Shown here piece by piece: positions 1 to 11,557 of a DNA stretch of 64,000 bases. The notes beneath the pieces were generated by a model. That model saw only the letters and a program-made list of their open reading frames with translations. It did no database searches and was not told where the DNA came from. Position 1 is the stretch's first letter; each line of letters begins with the position of its first letter. The stretch is from positions 38,404,518 through 38,468,517 of the forward strand of contig NC_087062.1 of the NCBI RefSeq assembly GCF_963678635.1. The letters run 5' to 3'. The translations under genes and the position numbers were made by a program. This stretch comes from Symsagittifera roscoffensis. Its lineage: Eukaryota > Xenacoelomorpha > Acoela > Convolutidae.

Positions 1-1860
1 ATCACAAACGTCTTAAGTTTCTGTGGTGGATTCTTTCCAGTCATCTATCTGAAGTTTCATTTAATTTTTGTGCGCTGAAAAGATTTAAGAACAAATGAAC
101 CAGTGTTAACTACCATGTAAATATAAAACCATTTTTCAGAACATGTCGGATTCCTATTCCGCAGTTAAACATCAAGATAGTAGCGTAGTTGAAAGAAAAA
201 AACTAAAAACATTTGCACATGGCTTGGTGCTTGGTAGCCGCTAATTAGGCTCTTTTCCACTTCCCCACCTTTCAAATTTTATTATTTGAAAGATGGGGAA
301 ATTTGAAAAATGGGGAAATTTGAAAAATGGGGTTGGTAGTTGTCTTACGTGTAATTACGGCTAAATGCGTGATGTTACGATGCGAAGTATAAAGAACAAA
401 TCTGTTCATATTTGTCAGTTTTTTCACTATACCAAATTTCTTTGCATTATGACAACGTTAAATAAGCTTTTCAAAATTGAATTTGAAAGGGGGAACTGGA
501 AAAGAGCAGCTAATTAAACCACAGGCAGACTGTCAGGGTTGAAATGAAAACGATGTGAATTACGAATAACGAGATTGAATCAAAAGTGAATTTTCATGTC
601 AGATTTTCCATTGAAATATTAAAAGCACCTGTTGATTAAATTTTTACACTTGCGAAGCAAAGTGTATTACTACGAACTTTCTTTTTTTTCCAACCTAAGT
701 CGCAAATATTGGCGCCACTTTTTGGGCACCTTAACAACCTTTGATAGCATGTGCTTTGAAATTCAATTAGTAATAAGTTAACACAGTTGATGCATTTCCC
801 ATTAGTCAAATGAACCGAAAAAAGCTATTTGCTTAAAAATATCAGTACAATAAAAAAACTCGATTTCAGAAATTTTCAAACTCGATATATCTCGCAATAT
901 TTTTGAAATGCATAATTTATACATAGTTTGCCTTTATGCTTTCCAATTTATTACATGCAAAATTGTGTCTTTTTGTTCCGACTGAAACGAAAATAACGGA
1001 ATATTTGTGCTCTGGGTGGTTTTTTTTCAGACGAGTTTCGACTTTTACAATAGCCATTTTTGACAGAATTTTTTTTATCATTCAAAAGATATTGTTGTCC
1101 TGAGCTTAAATTTAAAAAGACATTTCACTTGTGATCTTTTTTCGTCATGTTATGGGGGTTTAAAGATGACAAAAATTAACGCGCGATATATTTCGCGCTA
1201 TTAACGCGTAAGCGGGTTTTTAATCCGTCTTAGAAATCGTTCCAAGTTGGTTGAAGCAAGCTTATTTGCCAAAATTGATTTGTTACTAAGAGTGAAATTT
1301 GTCACTTTGTACCTTTTATGGCATGGGGGGGGGGGTCGATTTTACCAAAAAATCTCAATTTTTTTTTTATATGTTCGTTTTTTTGAAAAATCCGTCAATT
1401 TTTATAAAGGGAACGCCACTCAGACCTTAAAATGCAGTCAGAACATTCAGGGCTTTGCCCTGATACGAGCAGCCTTGTTGTAGTGGGTGCCACTTTACTG
1501 AATCGATTTGGCAATTATTATATGTCGCTGCGTTATTGGTGGCTAGTTTTTGGGGATTTTACGCATCGATGCCCATTTCTACTTTTTCTTATTCCACTCG
1601 ATAGAGCTGCTTTTTGGTCGTGATCGTGGTCTCGCAATTGTTTGCGAAGCGCAGCTTCGCATCTATGTCTCATTATGTTAGTTTGATAGAAAAACAAGTG
1701 TCCATCATAAATGATTCTTTAAGTTTAAAGAGCTTCAAGGTGATATTTTTTTCTCTTTGAAACAATATTTTTTGTTGGTTTTACAACTGTTATTTGGCTA
1801 TGTTTTCCTCTTGTAGTCTTGGTAGAAATTCATGAAAACCTGTTTGAAAATGAATTTTAG
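1..1860. other. Non-coding, upstream intron of LZTR1
   Basis: No kelch-like or other convincing coding exon is visible here. The preceding LZTR1 exons must lie further upstream, because the first exon in the window begins in the middle of a kelch repeat. The stretch contains one complete MITE (248-508), a G10 run near 1325 and an AT-rich background. The last 90 bases hold a T-rich tract and an acceptor (ttttag, ending 1860). Reading frames of 60-78 codons here have no recognisable composition and are treated as chance. Confidence 0.6.
248..508. mobile_element. MITE with 8-bp target duplication
   Basis: The element starts ggctcttttcca and ends tggaaaagagca, an 11 of 12 base terminal inverted repeat. 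It is flanked by identical 8-bp repeats GCTAATTA (240-247 and 509-516). An 8-bp target duplication is the hallmark of hAT-superfamily insertion. The interior has no ORF. Its core (gctaaatgcgtgatgttacgat... ttgcattatgacaacgttaaa) recurs in at least seven other copies in this window. This is the best-preserved copy and defines the family ends. Confidence 0.85.
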
Positions 1861-2485
1861 GTACGGACATACGATGGTCGAGTACCATGGACGTCTGTAC
1901 GTGTTTGGCGGATCAGTAGCCTCGGCACACGACAACCTGGCATCTGACCTCCTCTGCTTTGACCTCGACCACAAATCGTGGGAAAAGGTCATCCCACGCT
2001 CAACGTCCCAGCCAATCACAGGCCGCTTGTTCCACACAGCTGTTGTGTACCAGGATAAAATGTACATTTTTGGAGGAACCGTGGATTTTGATAAACGGTC
2101 GAACGAACTCTTTGCGTTCAAGTTCCCAACATTCCCGAAATGTACTCTAACTGAAGATCTGCTGAGACTTCTGACTGATACACGATTACTGAGGTTGGCA
2201 GATGTTTGTTTTACTTTCCCGGATGGTGCCAAGCTTCAAGCACATGCTGTCATTGTAGCGGCTAGATGTGCTCCTCTGAAAGAGAAAATAATCGAAGCTC
2301 GAAAGGATTGGAAAAGCAGAATAGACCGAGGAGATAGTGATTGTCCTTCGCTGCCTGAAGTGCACATCACAGAGACGAATAAGAATGCGTTCCATCTGGT
2401 GCTGCAATATTTATACACAGATCGAATCAGACCAGATTTCACTTCAGCTTCGTCCAGAGATGAGTTGTTGCTGCAGATTATCAAG
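1861..2485 (+). CDS. LZTR1: LZTR1 exon: last kelch repeats and BTB1
   Basis: The exon follows the acceptor ttttag and ends at tcaag|gtaat. It starts in phase 2 (AG of the upstream intron is not coding), so the ATG at 1832 is intronic and not the true start. It encodes two kelch blades with the GG doublet of each (YVFGGS, YIFGGT). A spacer follows, then BTB1 with LADVCFTFPDGAKLQAHAVI and an LYTDRI helix typical of LZTR1. Confidence 0.88.
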
Positions 2486-5400
2486 GTAATCAAATTATTT
2501 GACATGTTCAACGGGTCTTGACTGTTTTACTGTTTGTCGCCATCACTCTTAAAGATGAACTAAGTGCGTTAACCATTGATTTTACAAGTTTGTGTGTATT
2601 ATGACCAAATGTGTGATGGAAGTAGGTAGTTACCGTAAATGTCAAATTTGAAAACAATCGGACTATGTATCATGAAAGATTAAAGTGATGTTTTTCTCAG
2701 AAACTTATAGTCTGTGAGTTTTCTGAATAATTCATTTTTCTTGATTTTTTGTGGGCTATTTTATGATTTAACCAGTGGTGTTACACGGTTGTGTTTGGAG
2801 ACCGAATATGTTTGGATTTGGCTGTGATTCCTCCCTAACAAAATGAAATATTGTCGTAAAGCGTGAACGAAGATTTGTACGGACTCATATAAGGGAAACG
2901 GAAATAAGGCAGCCTAGTATCTTTCAACGCCCCAAAGTAAATGGGCTGAAGCCAAATTGTTTTTGTTTGTTGTCATAGGCGAAAAGGAAGGGGTGCAAAT
3001 TAGAAAGTCGTTGATATTTCCTTGCCGTTATTTTTTTTGTAACGTAGCCACTAGTTTTTAGGCTTATATCTGTCAGATCAATTGTACTCGAAATGAGCTA
3101 GGCGTCGTTGTGAATTGTTTAAACAGGGTTGCTTTGCATTCAACAAACTAGCAAACTTGTTTGTAATAAGTTTGCGCTAAAATACGAAATTTTGAAATGA
3201 TGTTGAAGGAATCAAACGTTCATTTAGAGATGTGCCCGGCACGAATTTTTGAAAAAACCGGATACCGGATAATAAAACTTACCGGATAATAACCGGATAC
3301 CAGATAAATGCAGGACTACGGTTTCAGAGCCTTGAATAATGGCTTACAACCACGCTATGCTATTCCTTCACAAAAGTTTTTCACGGAACGAATTATCCCT
3401 GAAATTTACAATGAAATGGAAGAAAAAATGAGAAAAATAAGCAGAGATTAGGGAAATAGCATAGCGATCATAACTGATGTCAGGAATTTTGAGTTCAGTG
3501 TTTTTTCGAAAGTTTTTTTGTCAAAAAACGCGATCAGTATCCGGTAATTATCCGGTGAAGTTTTACCGGATATTCGTGCCGGAATCAGAAAGTGTCCGGA
3601 TAACCGGAAATAAATTCTGGATACCGCTATCCGGTACAACTCTACTTTCATTTACCATAAGTTTTCTTTTATTGCTAATTTTTCGGAATGTGTTAGAAAA
3701 TGCTTGGCTGTAGCGCAGTGGTTGATGCGCCTGTCTTGTAAACAGAAGATCGTTGGTTCGAATCCGACCAGAACCTGCAGAATGGTTCTGATGCGGCGAG
3801 GATTGTTAAAACTGTTCCTCTTGAAGTGATTAGGCTTCAGGTGCGTTTTCTTTTGCCCATGCATGGATCGTCACAAGAAGTTTTATGATGTAAGCAGTTA
3901 CGTCGGTTTTCCAATGTTGCTTACATTGAAACGTCGGTTTTATAAATTGGAAACAAGACTGCTCGTATTAGGGCGGAGCCCTGAATATTCTGGCTTAATT
4001 TTAAGATATATGGTGTAGTGTTAATGTTCGTTTTTAAGATTAATTAACATACTCTTATATAGGTCTTTTTTTGAGGAATTTGTTCACGCTTAATTAAAAT
4101 TTTTCGCGGTTTGGCCGGGTGATTTCTTGTTAAGTTCAGCCTTGTTAAAAGGAAGGCAAACTCCACTATCAAACAGCAAAAGTGGAAAAAGTCTCGAAAA
4201 ACGTGATCGACTTCCCAGTGGAATAAAAATTTTACCTTAAGATCCAGTTTTCTCTAATTGGGATAAATTTATCAAAAAAGGTCAATTATAAATTGTTCTA
4301 GAAATTAAAAGAGAATAATGGCCATCTATTTTTTTATTGGAAATTCGAAGGTTGGGATTTTTCCGAAAAGCAAGTCAGTTTTTTTTTCTGTTTCAATGCG
4401 TTTATTACTTTTTTCCAACTTCAGTTGGCTATGTTTAGAAGATGGGTGGGCTCTTTTCCAATCCCCCACCCCACCTTTCTAATTCAGTTTTGAAAAAAAT
4501 CTCTAACATTGTCATAATGCAATGAAACTTGGCATGGTGAACTAATCAACAATTGTGAACAGGTTTGTTCTTCATACATTGAGGAAGTGGAAAAGAGTCA
4601 GTATCTTTTAAATTTGAGCTCAAGACAGCAATACGTTCCATATGGTGAAAAAAATTCCGTCAAAAATTGCTAGTTATGAAGTCGAAATTTGTCTGGAGAA
4701 AAAAAACCACCCGAGCACAAATATTCCGTCAAAATTAGTCGGAACAATAAGGCTTAACTTGTTGTCTGGGATGTATTTTCTAGTTATTGCATTATTAAGA
4801 GTAATGATTGTAGATAGTCCTCTTATATAGGTCTTGGTAATATTTTTTTGTTTTTTTTTCAGGAAAAAGTCTTGAAATGCTCTAATAACAAAGGAAGTGC
4901 ATTCATACTTGAAAATGCACATATGAAAGCCCTTGGGTTTATATGACTTTTTTTGAGTTTAATTGATTTTCATTTGCTAGAAGGTCGGCAAAATGCACTC
5001 CAATTATGAAAGCTGTTATAGTGCGAAAAAACGTGATCGATTTCTAATTTCGAAAATGGAAATTAATTATCAGATTTCCCAGCGAAATAAAATTTCAACC
5101 TATTAATCCAGTTCTCTCAATTTGGGTTTATTTTATCAAAAAATTGTCAATCATAAATTGTTCTAAATTTCAAAGAGCTTTTAGGCCATCAATTTTTTTT
5201 CGAAATTCAAAAGTTGATGTTTTTTTTTAAAAAGTCGTTTTTTGTTTCCTTGCATTCATTACTCTTTTCCATTTGTCAGTTGGCTATGTTTTTTAGCCAA
5301 AAGTATTTTACTATCGAAATAGAAAAAAAGCCGGGCTCTTTCCTTGTAGATCTGGAGCAGTTGAAGGACAAATTTTCAGTACAATCTGAAAGTATGCTTT

Positions 5401-8138
5401 TATGTGATTACAAACTTTCGCTCGAATGATTTCTGCCTTGTTGAATTTGTGAATGATTGATTGGCAATAAGATCAATGATAGTGAGTTGTTGTTCACCTT
5501 GAATTTCGATTTCTCGGTTCAATTTTGCGAAACAAATGAAATTTGTTTTTCATTTAAATATGTTTTACCGTGGTCCTCCTTTTTTATATCGCAAGTTGTG
5601 CGCAGTTTTGCTTTGTCTCGTTGATTTTCTCACTTACATTTATTTCCTCAATATATTTGGGTGTTGGGATGTTTTAAGGTGTGTAAGCTAGCCGCAGTGT
5701 ACAGTCTAGTTCGTCTCGAGTGTCTCTGCCTTCGATTTCTGGAAGAGACAATCTGCATGGAGAACATTCTGACAGTGCTGCATGAGGCTTACAGCATGAA
5801 CCTCACCACCCTCAGAGAGTACTGTGTGAAGAAAGTGGTGAGAGAGGACAACTTCACAGCTCTCATTCAGAAGGAGACCTTTGCAGCCCTGGACTCTCAG
5901 ATTATTGTGGATCTGATAAGGCGACACAAGCAGGTCATTTTTTTACATTCGAAAACTTCTCGCGATTGTTGGACATTTTTTTCGCAACCAGCAGCATCAA
6001 TTTTAAAAAAATGAATGCAGAAAATGCCTTAATCTGTGTTAGTTTTTTCCTCAAATATATATTTTTTGTCAAATTTGTGTAAATTTGGTTTAAAAATTTG
6101 TAGCGCGTTTTTCTCATAGTAATTTAATTGTAGTTACCCATTCATACGATTAGTTAGACAGAAAAGTCCGGACAAAAATAATTTGAAGTGGAAAACATCT
6201 TTGAGAGTCGATGAACGTAGTTAAGATATATATATATATATATATATATATAGGTCGTGATGATTTTTTTTCGTTTTGAAATCAGTTCTTTTCCATTGTT
6301 AAAACATGATCGACTTCTAGCTTCGGAGGTGGATTTTTATTTTCAGATTTCCCGAGGAATCAAAACTTTACCTATCGATACAGTTTTCTCAAATTGCGTT
6401 GATTTTGTCAAAAGCGCGTCAATCGTAGACTGTTCTAAAAGTTCAAAAAGTTTTGAGGCCATCTATTTTTTCTTTGAAATTCGGGAGTCAGGTTTGTTTT
6501 CTGTTTACTTGCGTCCATTGACTCTTTTCCAATTGTCTGTTGGATATGTTAATTACTCAAAATTTCGTCCAAGAATTTGGAAACTATGGTGAAATCCTAG
6601 CACGAAAACGAGGTCTTATCCTTTATAGGTGCAATGCGTGGCACCATCTTCTCCTCAAATTAGTTGGGCATCCATTGGTGGTACCGCGAATACCTCAGAA
6701 AATAACAACGCGGCTCACTCTCCTAACTCGACGGCACCAACCGCATCCAGCTCAAACAACCAAAGTTTGAACATGCACGAGAACTTGGAAGACGGGACTC
6801 TCGCTGTAGATTTGTTTAACCTTCTCTTAAGCGGTAGCTACAATGGCAGGAATCAATCAGACGTGTCTGGTCGTCCAGAGGCACAGTCGGAAATTGCGAG
6901 GAATTTGGAGTCCCTCAATGAGTTTGCGGATGTTCAATTGGCATTTGGAGATGACTTGGTGATTTCAGCTCACAGGGCGGTGCTGGCAGCTCGCAGTCAA
7001 TATTTTCTAAGTGAGTCTTCCAGTTTCGAAAATAATAGAACATTCTTTTAAAATGCAGATTCTACCAGCAGTGGAAAATAATCTGAATGAGAATCTGATT
7101 ATTCATGAATTGAAGTTCACTGGTTCATGAATTGAAATCTACAACTTTTTTTGAATAAAGCTGAAATATAATCTGATAATGAGAATCTGATTATAATATT
7201 GATATTCGCGTGTCCAATTAACAACTGTGTAACATTATATTTTTTCGTTTTCTAGGCCTGTTTGATTTCAACTCAGCATCATCTAATCTGAACAGACCTG
7301 ACTTAAGCGTAGCTGATAGTTCGTCACCTGTAAGTGAAATCGCAATCACTCCACTGGACTTGTCATGTCCCATCCGAGTGACCATAGATGACATAGTGCC
7401 CACTAGGCAGGCACTGCATACATTCCTCAGATATGTGTACTCTGGACATACTCTCATGCCTCCCGAGGACTCCCTGTTCCTGTTGAGGACTCCCTCTTAT
7501 TATGGCCTGACCAACGACAGACTCGCCCATATTTGTCAGAGGAATCTAGGTCGGTTGGTGAATTTAAGGAGCGTGTGTTTGACTTTGTGGCCAAATCAGG
7601 GTTTCAATTGTAATTCTGATTTAAGACATTGTTCATTGGAATCGATAGCAACAATCTCTTTTTGTTATCAAAATAATCAAGTTCAAGATAACTTGATCGA
7701 TAATGAAAACAATAGTTAAGTTCAAGCTGCACTATGCGCAGTCATTCAAAAAATCTACAGACAAATAAGGCTCGTAATGAAAAATTCGAAGCGCATTGGA
7801 AAACATTTGTTTCTAGGTTTTTTAGTAATTTGGACTAAGATAGATTTTTCATTTATTTTTAGGCTCAAAAAATGAAGATCTAATCGCTTCTTTGAAATGA
7901 AATGTTTTTTTTTTCAGAAACCAACATTACGACGGCTACAGTAATTAAAGTGTATATAACAGTGGATTCAATTCCACAGTTCAGCGAATTCAAAGACAGA
8001 TGTCTCAATTTCATAGTCGATCATTTCATAGAACTGGGCCAATCAGAAGACAAGGAACTGCTCAGCCAATCACAGCTCTGCGAAATATGGGAAATGATGT
8101 CTCTGTCTTCCCACCACGTTTACAACCCTTACCCGTAA
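1861..8138 (+). CDS. LZTR1: LZTR1, leucine-zipper-like transcription regulator 1 (3' five exons)
   Basis: LZTR1 is a substrate adaptor for CUL3 ubiquitin ligase that targets RAS-family GTPases (RIT1, MRAS, RAS) and sits on endomembranes. Five exons are joined here: 1861-2485, 5679-5933, 6629-7010, 7256-7549 and 7918-8138. All have GT..AG borders and compatible phases (0, 0, 1, 1). They give the last kelch blades (RYGHTMV, LYVFGG, MYIFGG), BTB1, BACK1, a Ser/Asn-rich linker, BTB2 (FADVQLAFGDD, SAHRAVLAARSQYF; MPPEDSLFL) and BACK2, in the same order as the animal family. The 5' part lies outside the window. The frame is open across all five exons, so the gene looks functional. Sequence is clearly diverged from the vertebrate protein, and the linker between BACK1 and BTB2 is long. 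Confidence 0.9.
3234..3640. repeat. CCGGATA-rich fold-back repeat in LZTR1 intron
   Basis: The left end reads gcccggcacgaattttt and the right part ...atattcgtgccggaatc, so the ends are inverted. Between and around them the motif ccggata(a) and its complement tatccgg occur at least ten times. This looks like a fold-back MITE built from a short iterated motif. There is no coding potential. Confidence 0.6.
3704..3776 (+). repeat. tRNA-like sequence (Thr-TGT type), probably a SINE head
   Basis: The box A-like tagcgcagtggttgatgcg and the box B ggttcgaatcc are both intact and about 35 bases apart. A GCGC/GCGC D-stem, an anticodon loop cttgtaa (TGT) and a paired T-stem (gttgg/ccgac) are present. 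The acceptor stem pairs only at its inner three positions, and the anticodon stem has a C.A mismatch. A hairpin agaacc...ggttct follows immediately. This is therefore more likely the head of a tRNA-derived SINE or a pseudo-tRNA than a working tRNA gene. Confidence 0.6.
4127..4440. repeat. Intronic repeat, copy 1
   Basis: One of three related stretches within LZTR1 introns. They share in order: gaaaaacgtgatcgacttc, an aat(a)aaa...ttttacct block, ttctctaattgggat, aattgttcta, ggccatcta and an end tcagttggctatgttt. No ORF. Confidence 0.6.
4449..4599. mobile_element. MITE, internally deleted
   Basis: Starts ggctcttttccaatccccc and ends ggaagtggaaaagagtc, the same inverted termini as the copy at 248-508. 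The interior matches that copy in reverse orientation (cattgtcataatgcaatgaaa) but is about 110 bp shorter. A clean target duplication is not visible. Confidence 0.7.
4960..5295. repeat. Intronic repeat, copy 2
   Basis: Second copy of the LZTR1 intronic repeat, carrying the same ordered blocks (aaaaacgtgatcgattt, ttctctcaatttgggt, ttctaaatttcaaaga, ggccatcaat, gtcagttggctatgtttt). It lies upstream of exon 5679-5933. Confidence 0.6.
5679..5933 (+). CDS. LZTR1: LZTR1 exon: BACK1
   Basis: Exactly 85 codons, phase 0 at both ends, bordered by ttttaag and gtcatt. It encodes the BACK helices following BTB1: RLECLCLRFLEE, ENILTVLHEAYSMNLTTLRE, YCVKKVV and IIVDLIRRHKQ. The length and the conserved pattern of Leu, Cys and basic residues match the corresponding LZTR1 segment. 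Confidence 0.88.
6226..6252. repeat. TA microsatellite
   Basis: An uninterrupted (TA)n run of about 27 bases immediately upstream of the third copy of the intronic repeat. Confidence 0.9.
6253..6552. repeat. Intronic repeat, copy 3
   Basis: Third copy of the LZTR1 intronic repeat (aacatgatcgacttctagc, gttttctcaaattgcgtt, gactgttctaaaagttca, ggccatctatttttt, tgtctgttggatatgtt). It ends about 75 bases before exon 6629-7010. Confidence 0.6.
6629..7010 (+). CDS. LZTR1: LZTR1 exon: Ser/Asn linker and start of BTB2
   Basis: Begins after ctttatag in phase 0 and ends in phase 1 at ctaa|gtgagt. The first 65 or so codons are rich in Ser, Asn, Ala and Thr, without predicted fold. After a leucine-rich helix, BTB2 begins (FADVQLAFGDDLVISAH, RAVLAARSQYF). 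The linker is longer than the equivalent in the human protein. Confidence 0.87.
7256..7549 (+). CDS. LZTR1: LZTR1 exon: remainder of BTB2
   Basis: Acceptor ttttctag; donor tctag|gtcggt gives phase 1 and makes NLE across the junction, matching the family. It encodes VTIDDIVPTRQALHTFLRYV and the diagnostic MPPEDSLFLLRTPSYYGLTN region. An N/S-rich loop early in the exon (SASSNLNRPDLSVADSSS) interrupts the BTB2 surface and is longer than in vertebrates. Confidence 0.87.
7918..8138 (+). CDS. LZTR1: LZTR1 terminal exon: BACK2 and stop
   Basis: Acceptor ttttttttcag. The exon encodes TNITTATVIKVYITVDSIPQ, a CLNFIVDHF helix and a short C-terminus (LCEIWEMMSLSSHHVYNPYP) before TAA at 8136-8138. A plausible 3' UTR follows to about 8460, with an attaaa-like signal near 8446 and no strong AATAAA. 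Confidence 0.85.
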
Positions 8139-11100
8139 CTGAACTCCAAAAATATGAAATTGTCTGGCTGATGAAATTGTTATCGGAAATCACATCGGTT
8201 CGAGAAATGCGTATTTATAGTCATCTCACAGTTCAGCTTGAATGAAATTTTAAGCCTTTTTATGACAGTTCCTGAAACGAAATTCGAAAGGCACTAATTG
8301 GAGACTTTTCAAACACTCAAACTTCGAAGCAGTGTGCTGAGCACATTGTCTATCTGTAGAATATTTATTGAAAACTTTTTAGTTTTTCTCTCAATGTATA
8401 TTTAGATTAATTTAATGTAAATTAGAACTAGAAGTACTTATAGTAAATTAAACATTTGAAATGTTAATATACGAATTTGGTTCGAATTTTTAAGAGTAAT
8501 GAACGTTATGAACGGCTTTATATAAGAGTTATTACAGTTTTTTGTTGATGAGGTTAATTTTTGTTTTTAGAAAATTCAATTTCAGTTTTCACGTGGAATT
8601 AAAGTGGCCGAGACTTTTTTCCTGTAAACAACGTTCTGAAAAACATCTGTAAGAACTATGTAATGAAGATTTTTTGACATTCGTAAAAAAAAATTACGTA
8701 AATTTAAGCAAAATTAAAAAAAAAACAATTTTTGATTCAGAAAATTTTAAAACAATTTTGGACTAAATAGGAGGTTCACTTCGATAGAGTTTCCTCAGCA
8801 AATCAAAAGTTACTTCTGACGTATTTTCAATTGACTAAAAAAACCAAAATCATCGTTTTTGGAGAAAATTTTTTTAAAGCATCTAAGCGAAGTTGTCTTC
8901 GTTTTTGTCTAAAATCAACTCAATGTGAGAAAAACTTATTTTAATTTTTAGATTTTGTCCAAAAAAATTAAATCAGCACTATAATTTTAGTTGAGTTTTA
9001 TCAAAAATGACGAATTAAATTAGAACTGGCGTGATATTATATCCTTTTTTGTCAAATCTGAAATCAGTATAGAGCTGTTACAAAGATAGAAAGTTTATAT
9101 CTCATTATATATCTCATTTCAAGTTTTTTTTGATCAGATACTTAGTTTTTTTAGCGAATTGAAATTCAGTTTTCACGTGGATCTGAAAAGAACAAAACTT
9201 TTTGTTCCTATAATCAACGTTCAGACAAATGTGAAAAATTACATGCTGAATCACGTGCTGGCTGACCTGCATAGTTTCTTACTATGTCCGTACAAATGAA
9301 TTTTTTCAATATAATTTTTCGTATTCTACTTTTCGTGGGCTTATTTTCCGTTCTTTTTCAAGTGGTTTCAAGCAAATTTTTTCTGAAAAGCTTAAAACAC
9401 GATAAGATTTGTTATATTTTGACTTGTTAATTGTTTGATTACATGATCTTACTCTCTAAAACACAGCTCTTTGTGGCCGAAACCTACTGAAACTTCCAAA
9501 GTTATCAAGTTTATCGAAAAAAAATTGCTAAATTTTAAAATTTTTGGAAAAACTGCAAAAAAATCAAGTTTTTGGAGAAAATTGCAAATATCTCAATTTT
9601 TGGTTAATTTTCTGTTGCATCTGATCTAATTGTAAATTATACCTTAGGGCAGAATTTAAAAGAAAGCTCAAGCTGTATTTTAAATGGCCTCATGTTGAGA
9701 CAATGATACAAAAATTTGACAAAATGTTAAAATACGATGAAGTTCAACCTAATTAGAGCTAAGAAGCGGGTTATATAACGCTCTGAACACATATTGAAAG
9801 CTCATTTTGGCTAAATCAAAATTGAAACTTCCAATTTCTCGGGAAAGTACTGAAATTAATCTTAATTTCCGAGAAAGTGATGTAAAAATTAATCAATTCT
9901 ACTCAAAAGTTTCCATTTTTAACTTTTTGTTTGTGTAATTAACTGGTTTTTCGTGACACTGAAACTTAAGAATCTCAATTCAAATGAACAATAAGAGCAA
10001 TATTCATTGAAACTTCTAGATTAAACTCCATGATTCAACTCCTCCTCAGTTTTTCTCAATGATCAACTCAAATTTGTACAAAAATTACAATTTCTGAGAA
10101 TTTTTTCACGTAAACTTTAAAAAATTTCAGATCAATGATGAAAAATGAACAATTAACTGCTAAAACTGACTAAAAAATGTACCAATTTTTCTTCAAAGCA
10201 TATTAGATGTTCAATGAAATTTAACAAAGTTTTCTTTATAACTGATAATTATCTCTCTATAAGTTTTACCGTAGAAATGTTCTATGTTTTAGTGTTATTC
10301 TTGTTTTTTGCTAAGGCATTTTTTTGCTATTGAAATCATTTTGCAAAAAATTAGTCAGAACTTGGAAGTTTAGTGGAAAAAAGTATCAATTGAACGAACA
10401 GTCTACTGGCAGAAATAAAAATAGAACTGAGAATGTCGGATTATTACTATCTGTTTTGTACATGACTACCTTCAAATTCCCTCTTTTAGTAGCTAAAATA
10501 CAACTTTTGGTATCATTAACTACCACTTTTCTTGCAAAATACTCATTAAATCGCTTTTTATTCTGGATTTTTGTCGGAAATTTGTTCAAAAAAATTCAAT
10601 ATCACATTTAAAAACTGAGAAAATAAAGGTTTGTTTTTACATTAAGTTTTTAGAACAAAATAAGAGCAGCTTTATTGGTTATTACCTGAAAAACTTCGGA
10701 AGTAGAAATACACAAGGGAATCTAGGTCCTAACATCTGCAACATCTAAAAACTTCTAGAAGAACGCTTCTTAAAATAAATCATATGAGAAAAGAAAATCC
10801 AGATGCAAACTGCAAAAACTGAATAATTTAGCGAAATTTACCAAGGAAAAAAACTGTATAGTTCAACTTATTTTTCTAATTGAAATAAAATTGCCACAAA
10901 CTAGAGCAAAATCTTTACATTGTGTCTTATTGAAACCTTTCATGTTAAATTTCATATAATTATAAGATCTTACATCTGTTTCTGCTAAAGTATCAGTTCA
11001 ATTGGAAAATTTTAGCAAGCTCCAAATTATTTTCTCTAAAAATCTTTCTACATCAAAGTTTTTTGCTTCTTATCCCAAAAAAGGAAATGTAGATCTTGAA

Positions 11101-11557
11101 AGCAAAATTTTTCTTTAATCTTCATGATCATCTTCTAAAAGATCTATTTTTGCCTGATTTTGTCAAAAATATGGATAATTTAATGGAAAAACCGTATCAA
11201 TTAACCAACAATTTTTGTGTTAGAGATGGGTTTTATTCACAAAAATTATCCTCAAAACACCTGAGTTTCCAATATAAATGTCTAATATATAAAATGATAA
11301 ATAATTTTCCAAAAAATTACACATAAATATATAATTATTCGAGTGTTTTTATGATATACTTTTCTCAAGATATAAATTATATGCTCAATTTCAGGAAAAT
11401 TATCTCAAAACATGAACTAATTTGAGTTTCTATTTCAATTTAGTTTTTACCCAGTTTCTGCTTCTTCTACCATCTTTAAACTTAATCCAACTTGAGCAAA
11501 ATTTTATAGAAAAATTGTATTTTAGATGGTAAACTGTATCATTTCATTGATCGCTCA
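8139..11557. other. Intergenic, no gene seen
   Basis: LZTR1 3' UTR followed by about 3 kb of A+T-rich sequence with no supported gene on either strand. Two related stretches of about 110-130 bp (8519-8650 and 9125-9235, sharing attcagttttcacgtgga and caacgttc) look like old repeats. ORFs at 10324-10611 and 11096-11326 have low-complexity, Lys/Phe/Leu-rich composition and are not supported. Confidence 0.55.

Noticed and set aside
1832-1860. ATG at 1832 as the start of a kelch protein
   Set aside because: It precedes an acceptor (ttttag); the kelch blade begins at the exon border, so the ATG is intronic and the gene continues upstream.
1798-2232. 144-codon minus-strand ORF
   Set aside because: Antisense shadow of the LZTR1 kelch/BTB exon.
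3704-3776. Functional tRNA-Thr gene
   Set aside because: The outer four acceptor pairs fail and the anticodon stem has a mismatch; a SINE or pseudo-tRNA fits better.
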